Assembly: GCF_030238365.1 (NCBI RefSeq)
Contig: NZ_JASSOT010000070.1
Coordinates: forward strand, 1-61,971
DNA: 61,971 nucleotides
Direction: 5' to 3'
DNA from: Lelliottia wanjuensis
Lineage (GTDB): Bacteria; Pseudomonadota; Gammaproteobacteria; Enterobacterales; Enterobacteriaceae
Shown here: positions 19,839 through 27,254 of the stretch, in pieces
How positions within the stretch are numbered: position 1 is the first letter of the stretch
Layout: every line of letters starts with the position of its first letter
Translations under genes and position numbers: made by a program
The notes under the pieces: generated by a model
The model's input: the letters and a program-made list of their open reading frames with translations, nothing else
Told to the model about the DNA's origin: nothing
Database searches by the model: none

Positions 19839-19950
19839 TCAGGCTGCCTCTTCGTTGGCTGCGTCTGCTCACCCCAGTCACTGACTAATGTCAGCTCCTG
19901 GGGATTCTCAGACTTGCCGCCTCGATGCAGCCCGAATGCTGTCGTATATC
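19825..19950 (-). repeat. ERIC element between cydX and ybgE
   Basis: The stretch GCTCACCCCAGTCACTGAC followed by GCTCCTGGGGATTC and CTTGCCGCCT is the core of the enterobacterial repetitive intergenic consensus in reverse orientation. The ends (ATATACTTAATCATTCAGGC on the left, GATGCAGC on the right) match ERIC termini loosely. The element fills the 133-bp gap between cydX and ybgE, and its left end contributes the ybgE start. Confidence 0.88.
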
Positions 19951-19971
19951 GCTTTACGATAACATTCATCA

Positions 19972-20085
19972 TCAGTGCTTTTCTTCACCGGTTTTGGTCG
20001 CTTCGATATGTTCGAGCGCCAGCGCGGTAATGACACCAAATGCACAGGCAAGAAGCGTCCCTAAAATCCATGCGAAATACCACAT
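19972..20085 (-). CDS. cydX: CydX, small subunit of cytochrome bd-I oxidase
   Basis: 37 residues: MWYFAWILGTLLACAFGVIT then ALALEHIEATKTGEEKH. A single helix with the family's conserved W-Y-x-x-W-I-L-G and E25 (ALEH). It stabilises the haem environment of CydAB and is needed for full oxidase activity. 14 bp behind cydB with an AGGAGC ribosome site. Confidence 0.97.
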   Translation of the reverse strand: MWYFAWILGTLLACAFGVITALALEHIEATKTGEEKH

Positions 20086-20099
20086 ATTCAGCTCCTTAC

Positions 20100-21239
20100 T
20101 TAGTACAGGGAATGAGTGTTGCTTTCGATGTCTTCTTTCGTGATACGACCGAACATCTTCCAGTAACACCAGGTGGTGTAGAGCAGGATGATCGGTACGA
20201 ACACGCAAGCAACATACGTCATCAGGTTAAGCGTCAACTGGCTCGACGTCGCATCCCACATGGTCAGGCTGGCATTCATCATGGTGCTGGAAGGCATCAC
20301 GAACGGGAACATTGCAATGCCCGCGGTCAGAATGATGCATGCCAGAGTCAGTGAGGAGAAGACGAATGCCCACGCCCCTTTTTCCAGACGAGATGTCAAC
20401 ACGGTCAGCAGCGGCAGCAACACACCCAGAGCCGGGATAGCCCACAGCGCAGGGGTATTGTTGAAGTTCACCAGCCATGCACCTGCCTGACGCGCGACTT
20501 CTTTAGTCAGCGGGTTAGAGGGCGCAGTGTGGTTGATAGCCGACGTCACGACATAGCCGTCAATACCGTAAACCACCCACACACCGGCCAGCGCGAAGCA
20601 GACCAGCGTCACCAGCGCGGCAACCTGAGCGGTCGCGCGGGAACGCAGGTGCAGTTCACCCACCGTACGCATCTGCAGATAGGTTGCCCCCTGAGTGATG
20701 ATCATCGCGACGCTCACCACACCTGCCAGAAGACCAAACGGGTTCAGCAGCTGGAAGAAGTTACCGGTGTAGTACAGACGCATGTATTCATCGAGGTGGA
20801 ACGGAACGCCCTGCAACAGATTGCCGAACGCCACGCCGATCACCAGCGGTGGCACAAAGCTACCGATGAAGATGCCCCAGTCCCACATGTTGCGCCAGCG
20901 GGTGTCTTCGATTTTGGAGCGGTAATCAAAACCGACCGGACGGAAGAACAAAGATGCCAGCACCAGAATCATCGCCACATAGAAGCCGGAGAACGCAGCC
21001 GCGTAGACCATCGGCCAGGCGGCAAACAGTGCGCCGCCCGCGGTGATCAGCCACACCTGGTTACCGTCCCAGTGCGGGGCGATGGAGTTGATCATGATTC
21101 GACGCTCGGTGTCATTACGACCGAGGAAACGGGTGAGCATGCCCACCCCCATGTCGAAACCGTCAGTGACCGCAAAACCAATCAGTAAGATACCGACCAG
21201 CAGCCACCAGATAAAACGCAATACTTCATAATCGATCAT
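20100..21239 (-). CDS. cydB: CydB, cytochrome bd-I ubiquinol oxidase subunit II
   Basis: 379 residues, nine predicted membrane helices, as in E. coli. It begins MIDYEVLRFIWWLLVGILLI and contains the conserved D-G-F-D-M-G-V-G-M motif and APHWDGNQVWLI. CydB binds no haem but forms the pseudo-symmetric partner of CydA. 15 bp behind cydA. Confidence 0.98.
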   Translation of the reverse strand: MIDYEVLRFIWWLLVGILLIGFAVTDGFDMGVGMLTRFLGRNDTERRIMINSIAPHWDGNQVWLITAGGALFAAWPMVYAAAFSGFYVAMILVLASLFFRPVGFDYRSKIEDTRWRNMWDWGIFIGSFVPPLVIGVAFGNLLQGVPFHLDEYMRLYYTGNFFQLLNPFGLLAGVVSVAMIITQGATYLQMRTVGELHLRSRATAQVAALVTLVCFALAGVWVVYGIDGYVVTSAINHTAPSNPLTKEVARQAGAWLVNFNNTPALWAIPALGVLLPLLTVLTSRLEKGAWAFVFSSLTLACIILTAGIAMFPFVMPSSTMMNASLTMWDATSSQLTLNLMTYVACVFVPIILLYTTWCYWKMFGRITKEDIESNTHSLY

Positions 21240-21254
21240 TTGACGACTCCTGTC

Positions 21255-22823
21255 TTAGCGTGCCGGCTGAGTAGTCACAGTGGACTGCTCGTAGTGATAG
21301 CGACCGGTTTTCAGGCTGCTCGGGCCGAGGCGTGCGAACTTGAACATCAGGAACAGTTCAGCCACCAGGAACAGGGTGTACAGACCGCAAATCAGCAGCA
21401 TGGAGAAAATCAGATCCCCTGCAGTCAGCGACGAGTTAGCCACTGCCGTTGGCAGCACCTCACCGATCGCCCATGGCTGACGGCCATACTCCGCTACAAA
21501 CCAGCCGGATTCGATCGCAATCCATGGCAATGGAATACCGTACATCGCGGTACGCAGCAGCCATTTTTTCTGGCCGATACGGTTACGAATCACGGACCAG
21601 AAGGACGCCGCGATAATCAGCAGCATCAGGATGCCGCAACCGACCATGATACGGAACGCGAAGTACAGCGGAGCCACGCGAGGAATAGAGTCTTTGGTCG
21701 CCATCTGAATCTGTGCTTCAGTCGCGTCAGAGACGTTCGGCGTGTAGCGTTTAAGCAGCAAACCGTAACCCAGGTCTTTCTTCACGTCATTGAACTGATC
21801 GCGAACAGCCTGATCGGTTGAGCCTGAACGCAGCTGTTCCAGCAGCGCATAAGCTTTCATACCGTTACGGATACGCCCTTCGTGCTGCACCATCAGATCT
21901 TTCAGGCCAGTGACCTGCTTATCAACAGAACGGGTGGCGATGATACCCAGCGCGTAAGGGATTTGAATGGCGAAGCGGTTTTCCTGCGCATCCTGGTCAG
22001 GAATACCAAACAGAGTAAACGCTGCCGGAGCCGGCTGAGTTTCCCATTCCGCTTCGATAGCCGCCAGTTTGGTTTTCTGCACGTCGCCCATTTCGTAACC
22101 GGATTCATCACCCAGAACAATAACAGACAGGATGGCTGCCATACCGAAGCTTGCTGCGATAGCAAAGGAGCGTTTGGCGAAAGCGAAGTCGCGACCGCGC
22201 AGCATATAGTAGGAGCTGATGCCCAGCACGAACATCGCGCCGCAGACATAACCCGAGGCCACGGTGTGAACGAATTTCACCTGAGCAACCGGGTTCAGGA
22301 CCAGCTCGGCAAAGCTGACCATCTCCATACGCATGGTTTCGAAGTTGAAATCAGACGCGATAGGGTTCTGCATCCAGCCGTTAGCGACCAGGATCCACAG
22401 TGCGGACAGGTTGGAGCCTAAGGCCACCAGCCAGGTCACGGCCATGTGCTGAACTTTACCCAGACGGTCCCAACCGAAGAAGAACAGACCTACAAAGGTG
22501 GATTCGAGGAAGAAGGCCATCAGACCTTCAATGGCCAGCGGCGCACCGAAGATATCCCCAACGTAGTGAGAATAGTAAGACCAGTTAGTCCCAAACTGGA
22601 ACTCCATGGTCAGGCCGGTCGCCACGCCCAGTGCAAAGTTGATACCAAACAACTTGCCCCAGAACTTGGTCATATCTTTATAAATCTGTTTGCCGGAAAG
22701 GACGTAGACCGTTTCCATGATGGCCAGCAGGAACGCCATACCGAGCGTTAGTGGCACAAATAGGAAGTGGTACATCGCGGTCAAGGCAAACTGTAAGCGC
22801 GACAGTTCGACTATATCTAACAT
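21255..22823 (-). CDS. cydA: CydA, cytochrome bd-I ubiquinol oxidase subunit I
   Basis: 522 residues from [20 protein letters not shown]; a preceding ATG and a longer open frame to 22937 are not supported by the family. Carries haems b558, b595 and d. Visible are H19 (MYHF), the GRQPW motif and the long periplasmic Q-loop between about residues 255 and 390 that holds the quinol site. It is a high-affinity, proton-motive but non-pumping oxidase for low oxygen. Confidence 0.98.
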   Translation of the reverse strand: MLDIVELSRLQFALTAMYHFLFVPLTLGMAFLLAIMETVYVLSGKQIYKDMTKFWGKLFGINFALGVATGLTMEFQFGTNWSYYSHYVGDIFGAPLAIEGLMAFFLESTFVGLFFFGWDRLGKVQHMAVTWLVALGSNLSALWILVANGWMQNPIASDFNFETMRMEMVSFAELVLNPVAQVKFVHTVASGYVCGAMFVLGISSYYMLRGRDFAFAKRSFAIAASFGMAAILSVIVLGDESGYEMGDVQKTKLAAIEAEWETQPAPAAFTLFGIPDQDAQENRFAIQIPYALGIIATRSVDKQVTGLKDLMVQHEGRIRNGMKAYALLEQLRSGSTDQAVRDQFNDVKKDLGYGLLLKRYTPNVSDATEAQIQMATKDSIPRVAPLYFAFRIMVGCGILMLLIIAASFWSVIRNRIGQKKWLLRTAMYGIPLPWIAIESGWFVAEYGRQPWAIGEVLPTAVANSSLTAGDLIFSMLLICGLYTLFLVAELFLMFKFARLGPSSLKTGRYHYEQSTVTTQPAR

Positions 22824-23160
22824 CATGACTCCTTGCTCATCGCATGAAGACTCCGAGAGTGAATCCCTTCGAAAGGGTTCACACACATGCCCCAATACAA
22901 AGTTATCTGTTTCCCTTCTTCGTGACTTATTCTTCAAAAGAGGAAAAAGCCATGACGAAAGGTTACAAATACGTTAAGAAAAAACTCTAATTGATCCCGC
23001 AAATATAATACGCTGCAAAGCCCTTACAATAAACAGGTTTTTATTGAAGGAGATTTACGTTTTACGACGGTGATCAATATATAGCGAATTTACCACTTTT
23101 CAGCCAGTTTGATCGCCGACAATTTAGCGCCTTTTAGGGTGCATTTCCAAGCATTAAACA

Positions 23161-23174
23161 TTGATTTAAATCAA
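23161..23174 (-). promoter_or_regulatory. FNR site of the cydABX promoter
   Basis: TTGATTTAAATCAA is a perfect FNR palindrome (TTGAT-N4-ATCAA). Its centre is 344 bp upstream of the cydA ATG. If the start site is placed about 288 bp upstream as in E. coli, the box centres near -55, matching the known FNR repression site. ArcA-type A/T-rich elements such as TGTTTAA surround it. Confidence 0.85.
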
Positions 23175-23582
23175 AAACGCCTGAATCTGTTAAAGGTGTT
23201 TAAATGCATTAGCCATAGTAAATGCAATGTTAATGAGATGTAGATTTGATCGAAGCAATGGTTAGCAAATGCGGAATGGGATATAAACAACAGTGATTTT
23301 TTTTAACGTTGCTTGTCGTCTCGCTTTATAAAGCTGACAAACATTTAAGGATAGCGGCTTAGACTTCTTTTTCCATTACGGCAATAGCCCAGGCAAAAAT
23401 AACATTTATTTCACCCAACGCCAGCTTTCAATTAACACCATCGCGCAACTATAACGTTAACGAAATGATCATCGAAACGTCTTAGCCGGTCCGTTCGTGT
23501 AAATTTTAGTCAGGCTGGGTACTGCTGAGGGATGACATGTGCAGACTCATGCCGAAAGAAGTGCCGATGTTCATCGCGCTTC

Positions 23583-23607
23583 CTGCCCGGCAACCGCCGC
23601 CGGGCAG
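23583..23607. terminator. GC-rich hairpin past the kdgM-like gene
   Basis: CTGCCCGGC and GCCGGGCAG make a perfect nine-pair stem with a 7-nt loop, 14 bp past the porin stop. It lacks a long T tract on either side, so it may be a REP-type or weak terminator. Confidence 0.55.
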
Positions 23608-23620
23608 ATTTTGCTGCTGC

Positions 23621-24376
23621 TTAGAGCGTAAACGTCATACCGATGCGGTAGCGCGACTCAGCAATGCACCCTTCCCCTTCGTAGAAACCCTGTTTGTCGA
23701 GATAATCATATTCTACATACGGGCTAAACCAGCTGTTCCATTTATAACGCAGCGTAACGGCATTTTCCGTTGACCAGGATTTGTCATTCTTATATTTATA
23801 ATCATCATTAACATGTTTATATATCGTTCCCTGCCAGAGCACACTCCACTTAGGATTGATTTTATAGCCCAGATACAAGTCCAGACGGTTAACGCTATCC
23901 CGATGAGACTCTCCGGCGCTATTCGTGGTTTCATAGGTGTTATAATCATAGCGATAACGTAAACTCGTACTTAAATCCTGAGTGATTTTATAATTCAGCC
24001 GGAGATAAGGGCGTATTTGCGTTCCGTTACTGCTCCAGTGATAAATGCCACCGGGCTGGAAACTCCATTTATCCGATAACGGAATCGTGTAATTAGATTC
24101 TATTTCATTGTAATCGGTTTTGCTGTCACCCAATGAATGAGCACCGTCAGATTTATCCCCCCCATTGGCTCCCCGGCCATTACTCTTATTGTTTTTATTA
24201 TCGGTTTCAATACTGGCCCACCAGCCCGTTTTCCAGCTTTCGCTCACCTTGTACCGCGATTCATACGAGTGACTGCCTGCCCTGTAGCCGCCCCGTACGT
24301 CAAACGTCAGCGCCTGACAAACCACCGGGCATGCGCTAACACAAGCCAGTAATGTCCATAGCCATTTCTTTTGCAT
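23621..24376 (-). CDS. KdgM-like oligouronide-specific outer-membrane porin
   Basis: 251 residues. A signal peptide (MQKKWLWTLLACVSACPVVC, cleavage near QA-LTF) is followed by a sequence of alternating aromatic/polar beta strands ending in the terminal strand RYRIGMTFTL. The opening FDVRGGYRAGSHSYESRYKV and the later LRYRYDYNTY and LYLGYKINPKW blocks fit the KdgM family of small 12-stranded channels for acidic oligosaccharides. A Gly/Asn/Lys/Asp-rich stretch (about 58-85) is probably a loop. Start chosen by the AGGGAT ribosome site 6 nt before the ATG. Divergent from the transporter gene; substrate specificity is inferred from its neighbours. Confidence 0.85.
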   Translation of the reverse strand: MQKKWLWTLLACVSACPVVCQALTFDVRGGYRAGSHSYESRYKVSESWKTGWWASIETDNKNNKSNGRGANGGDKSDGAHSLGDSKTDYNEIESNYTIPLSDKWSFQPGGIYHWSSNGTQIRPYLRLNYKITQDLSTSLRYRYDYNTYETTNSAGESHRDSVNRLDLYLGYKINPKWSVLWQGTIYKHVNDDYKYKNDKSWSTENAVTLRYKWNSWFSPYVEYDYLDKQGFYEGEGCIAESRYRIGMTFTL

Positions 24377-24510
24377 AATTCATCCCTTTTATATTTTATT
24401 AACCGTATTGCCGTATTGAACTCGGTGTTGACAACAGGAAGGCATCATATTCATTACTAAAAACAGATCACCTGCATATTTTTAAAAATAAGATCAATCC
24501 CACACTTTTT

Positions 24511-24529
24511 ATTGAAATAGCGTTTCGTT
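24511..24529. promoter_or_regulatory. KdgR-box-like site
   Basis: ATTGAAATAGCGTTTCGTT fits the pattern AATGAAA-N5-TTTCATT known for KdgR with one mismatch in each arm. KdgR is the IclR-type repressor of pectin/uronate genes and is released by 2-keto-3-deoxygluconate. The site is 135 bp upstream of the KdgM-like gene, the typical kind of KdgR target. Confidence 0.55.
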
Positions 24530-24549
24530 TTTATATTTATAAAAAATAG

Positions 24550-24567
24550 ATCATTTGCGCAAATGAT
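24550..24567. promoter_or_regulatory. Perfect 18-bp palindrome, candidate operator
   Basis: ATCATTTGC and GCAAATGAT are exact inverted repeats without a spacer. The even-symmetry form suits a dimeric repressor of LacI or GntR type. I cannot name the protein, and no regulator gene lies in the cluster. Confidence 0.5.
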
Positions 24568-24739
24568 TTAATAAAACTAATTCATGCCGCCTATATGTTT
24601 TTTAAATAATTTATTATCTATTCTGTTTTTAAATTTGTGACCCTCATCAATTATGACCATCAAATTTTTCCATACGATAAATTGAAATTACATTTCATTT
24701 TTACAACAACGAAATTTCAACCAACTCATGGAAGCGATA

Positions 24740-25999
24740 ATGAAGATAAAGAAACTCCGCTGGTACATTATTTCCCTGGTCATGCTGGGGACAATAATCA
24801 ACTACCTGGCACGCAGTACCCTCGGCGTGGCGGCCCCAGAAATGATGAAAACCCTGAACTTGTCCAGCGAGCAGTACTCCTGGATCGTCTCCGTCTTTCC
24901 CTTCACCTACGCCATAGGCGGGATCGCCTGCGGCTTCATCATTGATAAATTTGGCCTGCGCATCAGCTTTGCCGTGCTGGCGGCGCTGTGGTCGTTATGC
25001 AACATGCTGACGGCGCTATTCAGCAGCTGGCTGCCGATAGCCTGCCTGCGTGGCGGCCTCGGTTTGACCGAAGCAGCATTTAACCCGGCGGGGATGAAAG
25101 TCACCGCCGAGTGGTTCCCGGCGAAAGAGCGCGGGCTGGCCTGCGGGATCTACAGTCTCGGCACTTCCCTCGGAGCGATGCTCGCGCCTCCGCTGGTGGT
25201 CTGGGCGATCCTCAACTACAACTGGGAGATGTCGTTTGTGGTCACCGGCGGGATGGGGATTCTGTGGAGTATTTTGTGGCTGGTGTGCTATCGATCGCCG
25301 GAAAGCCACCCGGCGCTGCTCAAAGCGGAGTATGACGAAGTTCAGGCGGACAACAGTCTGGTCGTGACGACGGAGAAAGCGACTCTCAGCTCGATGATCA
25401 AAGATAAAAACCTGTGGGCCATTTCACTCCCGCGCTTTATGGCCGACCCGGCGTGGGGAACCCTGCACTACTGGATGCCGCTGTATCTGGTCACCGTGCG
25501 TCTTATGAATCTGAGTGAAATCGCGATGTTTGCCTGGCTGCCGTTCCTGACGGCGGACCTGGGCTGTCTGGCTGCCGGATACATCTCGAAGTTTCTCAAC
25601 AATCGCGGCGTACACATTATCAACGCCAAACGCATCACCTTTACCTTCGCGGCACTGCTGATGGTGTCCATGGCCGCAGTCGGCTACGTCGAAAACGTCT
25701 ATGCTGCCATTGCGCTGTTTTGTATCGCCGGCTTTGCCCATCAGTGTCTGTCGATTACCGTGATCAGCATGTCGTCTGACCTTTTCCCGAAGCAAAAAGT
25801 CGCCACCGCTACCGGCTTTGCCGCTTTTACCGGCAGCATGGGCAACTTTGCGTTTAGTCTGTTCCTCGGCGCGATGGTCGCGGTGGTTGGCTACAACGCG
25901 TTCTTTATTGGCCTGGGCGTTTTCGATCTGATTGGTGCCGCATTCCTGTGGCTACTCATCAAAAATCCTGCCGCGGCATTGAAACCTGTGGTCGCGTGA
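24740..25999 (+). CDS. MFS transporter, ExuT-like anion:cation symporter family
   Basis: 419 residues with 12 hydrophobic helices. The start at 24740 (MKIKKLRWYIISLVMLGTII) is chosen because GGAAG lies 5 nt ahead; an in-frame ATG 12 bp upstream has no ribosome site. N-terminal N-Y-L-A-R-S-T-L-G-V-A-A-P and the loop 2-3 motif GFIIDKFGLR are those of the ACS family (ExuT, GarP, DgoT). A role in importing uronate or short unsaturated oligouronides across the inner membrane is inferred from the lyases downstream. Followed after 26 bp by the secreted lyase. Confidence 0.85.
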   Translation: MKIKKLRWYIISLVMLGTIINYLARSTLGVAAPEMMKTLNLSSEQYSWIVSVFPFTYAIGGIACGFIIDKFGLRISFAVLAALWSLCNMLTALFSSWLPIACLRGGLGLTEAAFNPAGMKVTAEWFPAKERGLACGIYSLGTSLGAMLAPPLVVWAILNYNWEMSFVVTGGMGILWSILWLVCYRSPESHPALLKAEYDEVQADNSLVVTTEKATLSSMIKDKNLWAISLPRFMADPAWGTLHYWMPLYLVTVRLMNLSEIAMFAWLPFLTADLGCLAAGYISKFLNNRGVHIINAKRITFTFAALLMVSMAAVGYVENVYAAIALFCIAGFAHQCLSITVISMSSDLFPKQKVATATGFAAFTGSMGNFAFSLFLGAMVAVVGYNAFFIGLGVFDLIGAAFLWLLIKNPAAALKPVVA

Positions 26000-26025
26000 A
26001 TAGCATTATTAAGAGGGAGATTAAA

Positions 26026-27237
26026 ATGAAAATTCTGACACTGTGTTTCACCGGCCTGCTGTGTGCAGCCCCCCTGTATGCTCAGTCTGCTGCGGATCCC
26101 TGCCTGACTTATGACTGCCAGCAGATGCTGGAGATCAAAACGAAGATCGCCCAGAATGACGCCGCCTACACGCCAGCCATTCAGGCGCTGATGAAAAAAG
26201 CCGATGCGGCCCTACAGCATCCGCCGTACAGCGTAACGCAGAAAAAGCTGGTACCCGCCTCCGGCAACAAACACGATTACTACAGTTTTGGCCCTTACTG
26301 GTGGCCAAACCCGGACACCAAAGACCACCTCCCCTACGTCCGCGACGACGGTCATATCAATCCGTCCTCCAAAACCGATGATACGGACAGCGAGAGGATG
26401 GCCCATTTCTCTGATGACATCCGCGCGTTAGCCCTGGCGGCGTTCTACAGCGGCGACCCTAAGTATGCGCAAAAGGCGAATACTCAGCTGCAAACCTGGT
26501 TCTTGCACAAAGAAACCCGGATGAACCCGAACCTCAACTATGCCCAGGCCATTCCGGGCATCGTGAACGGACGGGGAATTGGCATTATCGACACCCGCGT
26601 GCTGATTGATGTCGCCGACAGCATTGTGCTGTTACACAACGCGAAAACTCTTTCGGATCAGGATTTCAAACGCTACCAGCGCTGGTACGCTGACTACACT
26701 CGCTGGCTGAAAACCAGTCAGAACGGGCATGAAGAAGCGAACTGGTACAACAATCATGGAGCCTGGTACGACACCCAGGTCACCGCGTTCTCGCTGTTCA
26801 CCGGAGATAAAAAACAGGCCACAGAGCAGATTGAGATCTTTAAGCATCGTCATCTGATCTCGCAGATCAACAGCAAGGGCGAACTTTCTGCAGAGCTTGA
26901 GCGCACCCGCTCCTTCCATTACTCCAGTTTCGCCCTCGCCGCCTATGGCCGAATGGGGCGTTACGGAGAGCAGACCGGCAATGACGTGTGGAATTTCGGG
27001 CTCGACAGCCGCACCACCAAAAGCGCGTTTGTCTTCATCAGCGGGCAAATTGGCAAACCGGCCAGCAGCTGGCCTTACAAAGAGTTGAAATACACCCCGG
27101 AGGAAGCCACCGGTCCGATGCTGGCTGCGGCGCGAGCCTATAAAGATGCCACCTTTACGCAGAGCGTCGCCGTTTTAAGCAAAGAGAATGCCGATAATAT
27201 CAACTTCTTAATGCCCGGCTCTCCGCTGGTAAAATAA
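26026..27237 (+). CDS. Secreted polyuronate lyase, alginate-lyase (alpha/alpha) fold
   Basis: 403 residues from MKILTLCFTGLLCAAPLYAQ, a clear signal peptide cut near AQS; the longer open frame from 25948 overlaps the transporter and is rejected. The sequence matches the alginate_lyase Pfam type used by PL5-like and related families: SFGPYWWPNPDTKD at 87-100, the catalytic-type N-N-H at 242-244 (WYNNHGAWYDTQ), and R-x-R-S-F-H-Y at 293-299 supplying Arg and Tyr. It would cut a 1,4-linked polyuronate by beta-elimination in the periplasm. Alginate and beta-1,4-glucuronan are both possible substrates; family level (PL5 or PL38) cannot be fixed by eye. Confidence 0.83.
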   Translation: MKILTLCFTGLLCAAPLYAQSAADPCLTYDCQQMLEIKTKIAQNDAAYTPAIQALMKKADAALQHPPYSVTQKKLVPASGNKHDYYSFGPYWWPNPDTKDHLPYVRDDGHINPSSKTDDTDSERMAHFSDDIRALALAAFYSGDPKYAQKANTQLQTWFLHKETRMNPNLNYAQAIPGIVNGRGIGIIDTRVLIDVADSIVLLHNAKTLSDQDFKRYQRWYADYTRWLKTSQNGHEEANWYNNHGAWYDTQVTAFSLFTGDKKQATEQIEIFKHRHLISQINSKGELSAELERTRSFHYSSFALAAYGRMGRYGEQTGNDVWNFGLDSRTTKSAFVFISGQIGKPASSWPYKELKYTPEEATGPMLAAARAYKDATFTQSVAVLSKENADNINFLMPGSPLVK

Positions 27238-27254
27238 TCGGGTACAGGTGCAGA

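Larger units (their letters stand above)
22824..23620. other. Long cydA upstream region
   Basis: 797 bp without a supported gene. The part next to cydA (to about 23240) is the long cyd leader and promoter region with an FNR site at 23161-23174. Beyond it lies A/T-rich sequence with no recognised repeat until a hairpin at 23583-23607 near the end of the porin gene. An open frame at 23537-23773 overlaps the porin and has no family features. Confidence 0.7.
24377..24739. other. Divergent regulatory region of the polyuronate cluster
   Basis: 363 bp of very A/T-rich sequence between the porin and the transporter. It holds a KdgR-box-like site (24511-24529), an 8-2-8 inverted repeat TTTTTATA-TT-TATAAAAA (24528-24545), a perfect 18-bp palindrome (24550-24567) and a half-conserved CRP-type site (TGTGA at 24636-24640, N6, TCAAT). 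Clustering of such sites suggests joint control of both directions. Confidence 0.65.

Noticed and set aside
23537..23773. Small plus-strand open frame in the cyd-kdgM gap
   Set aside because: It overlaps the porin gene by 150 bp, crosses a GC-rich hairpin and has no membrane, signal or family feature.
25948..26025. Upstream extension of the secreted lyase
   Set aside because: It overlaps the transporter gene and would hide the signal peptide that starts at 26026.
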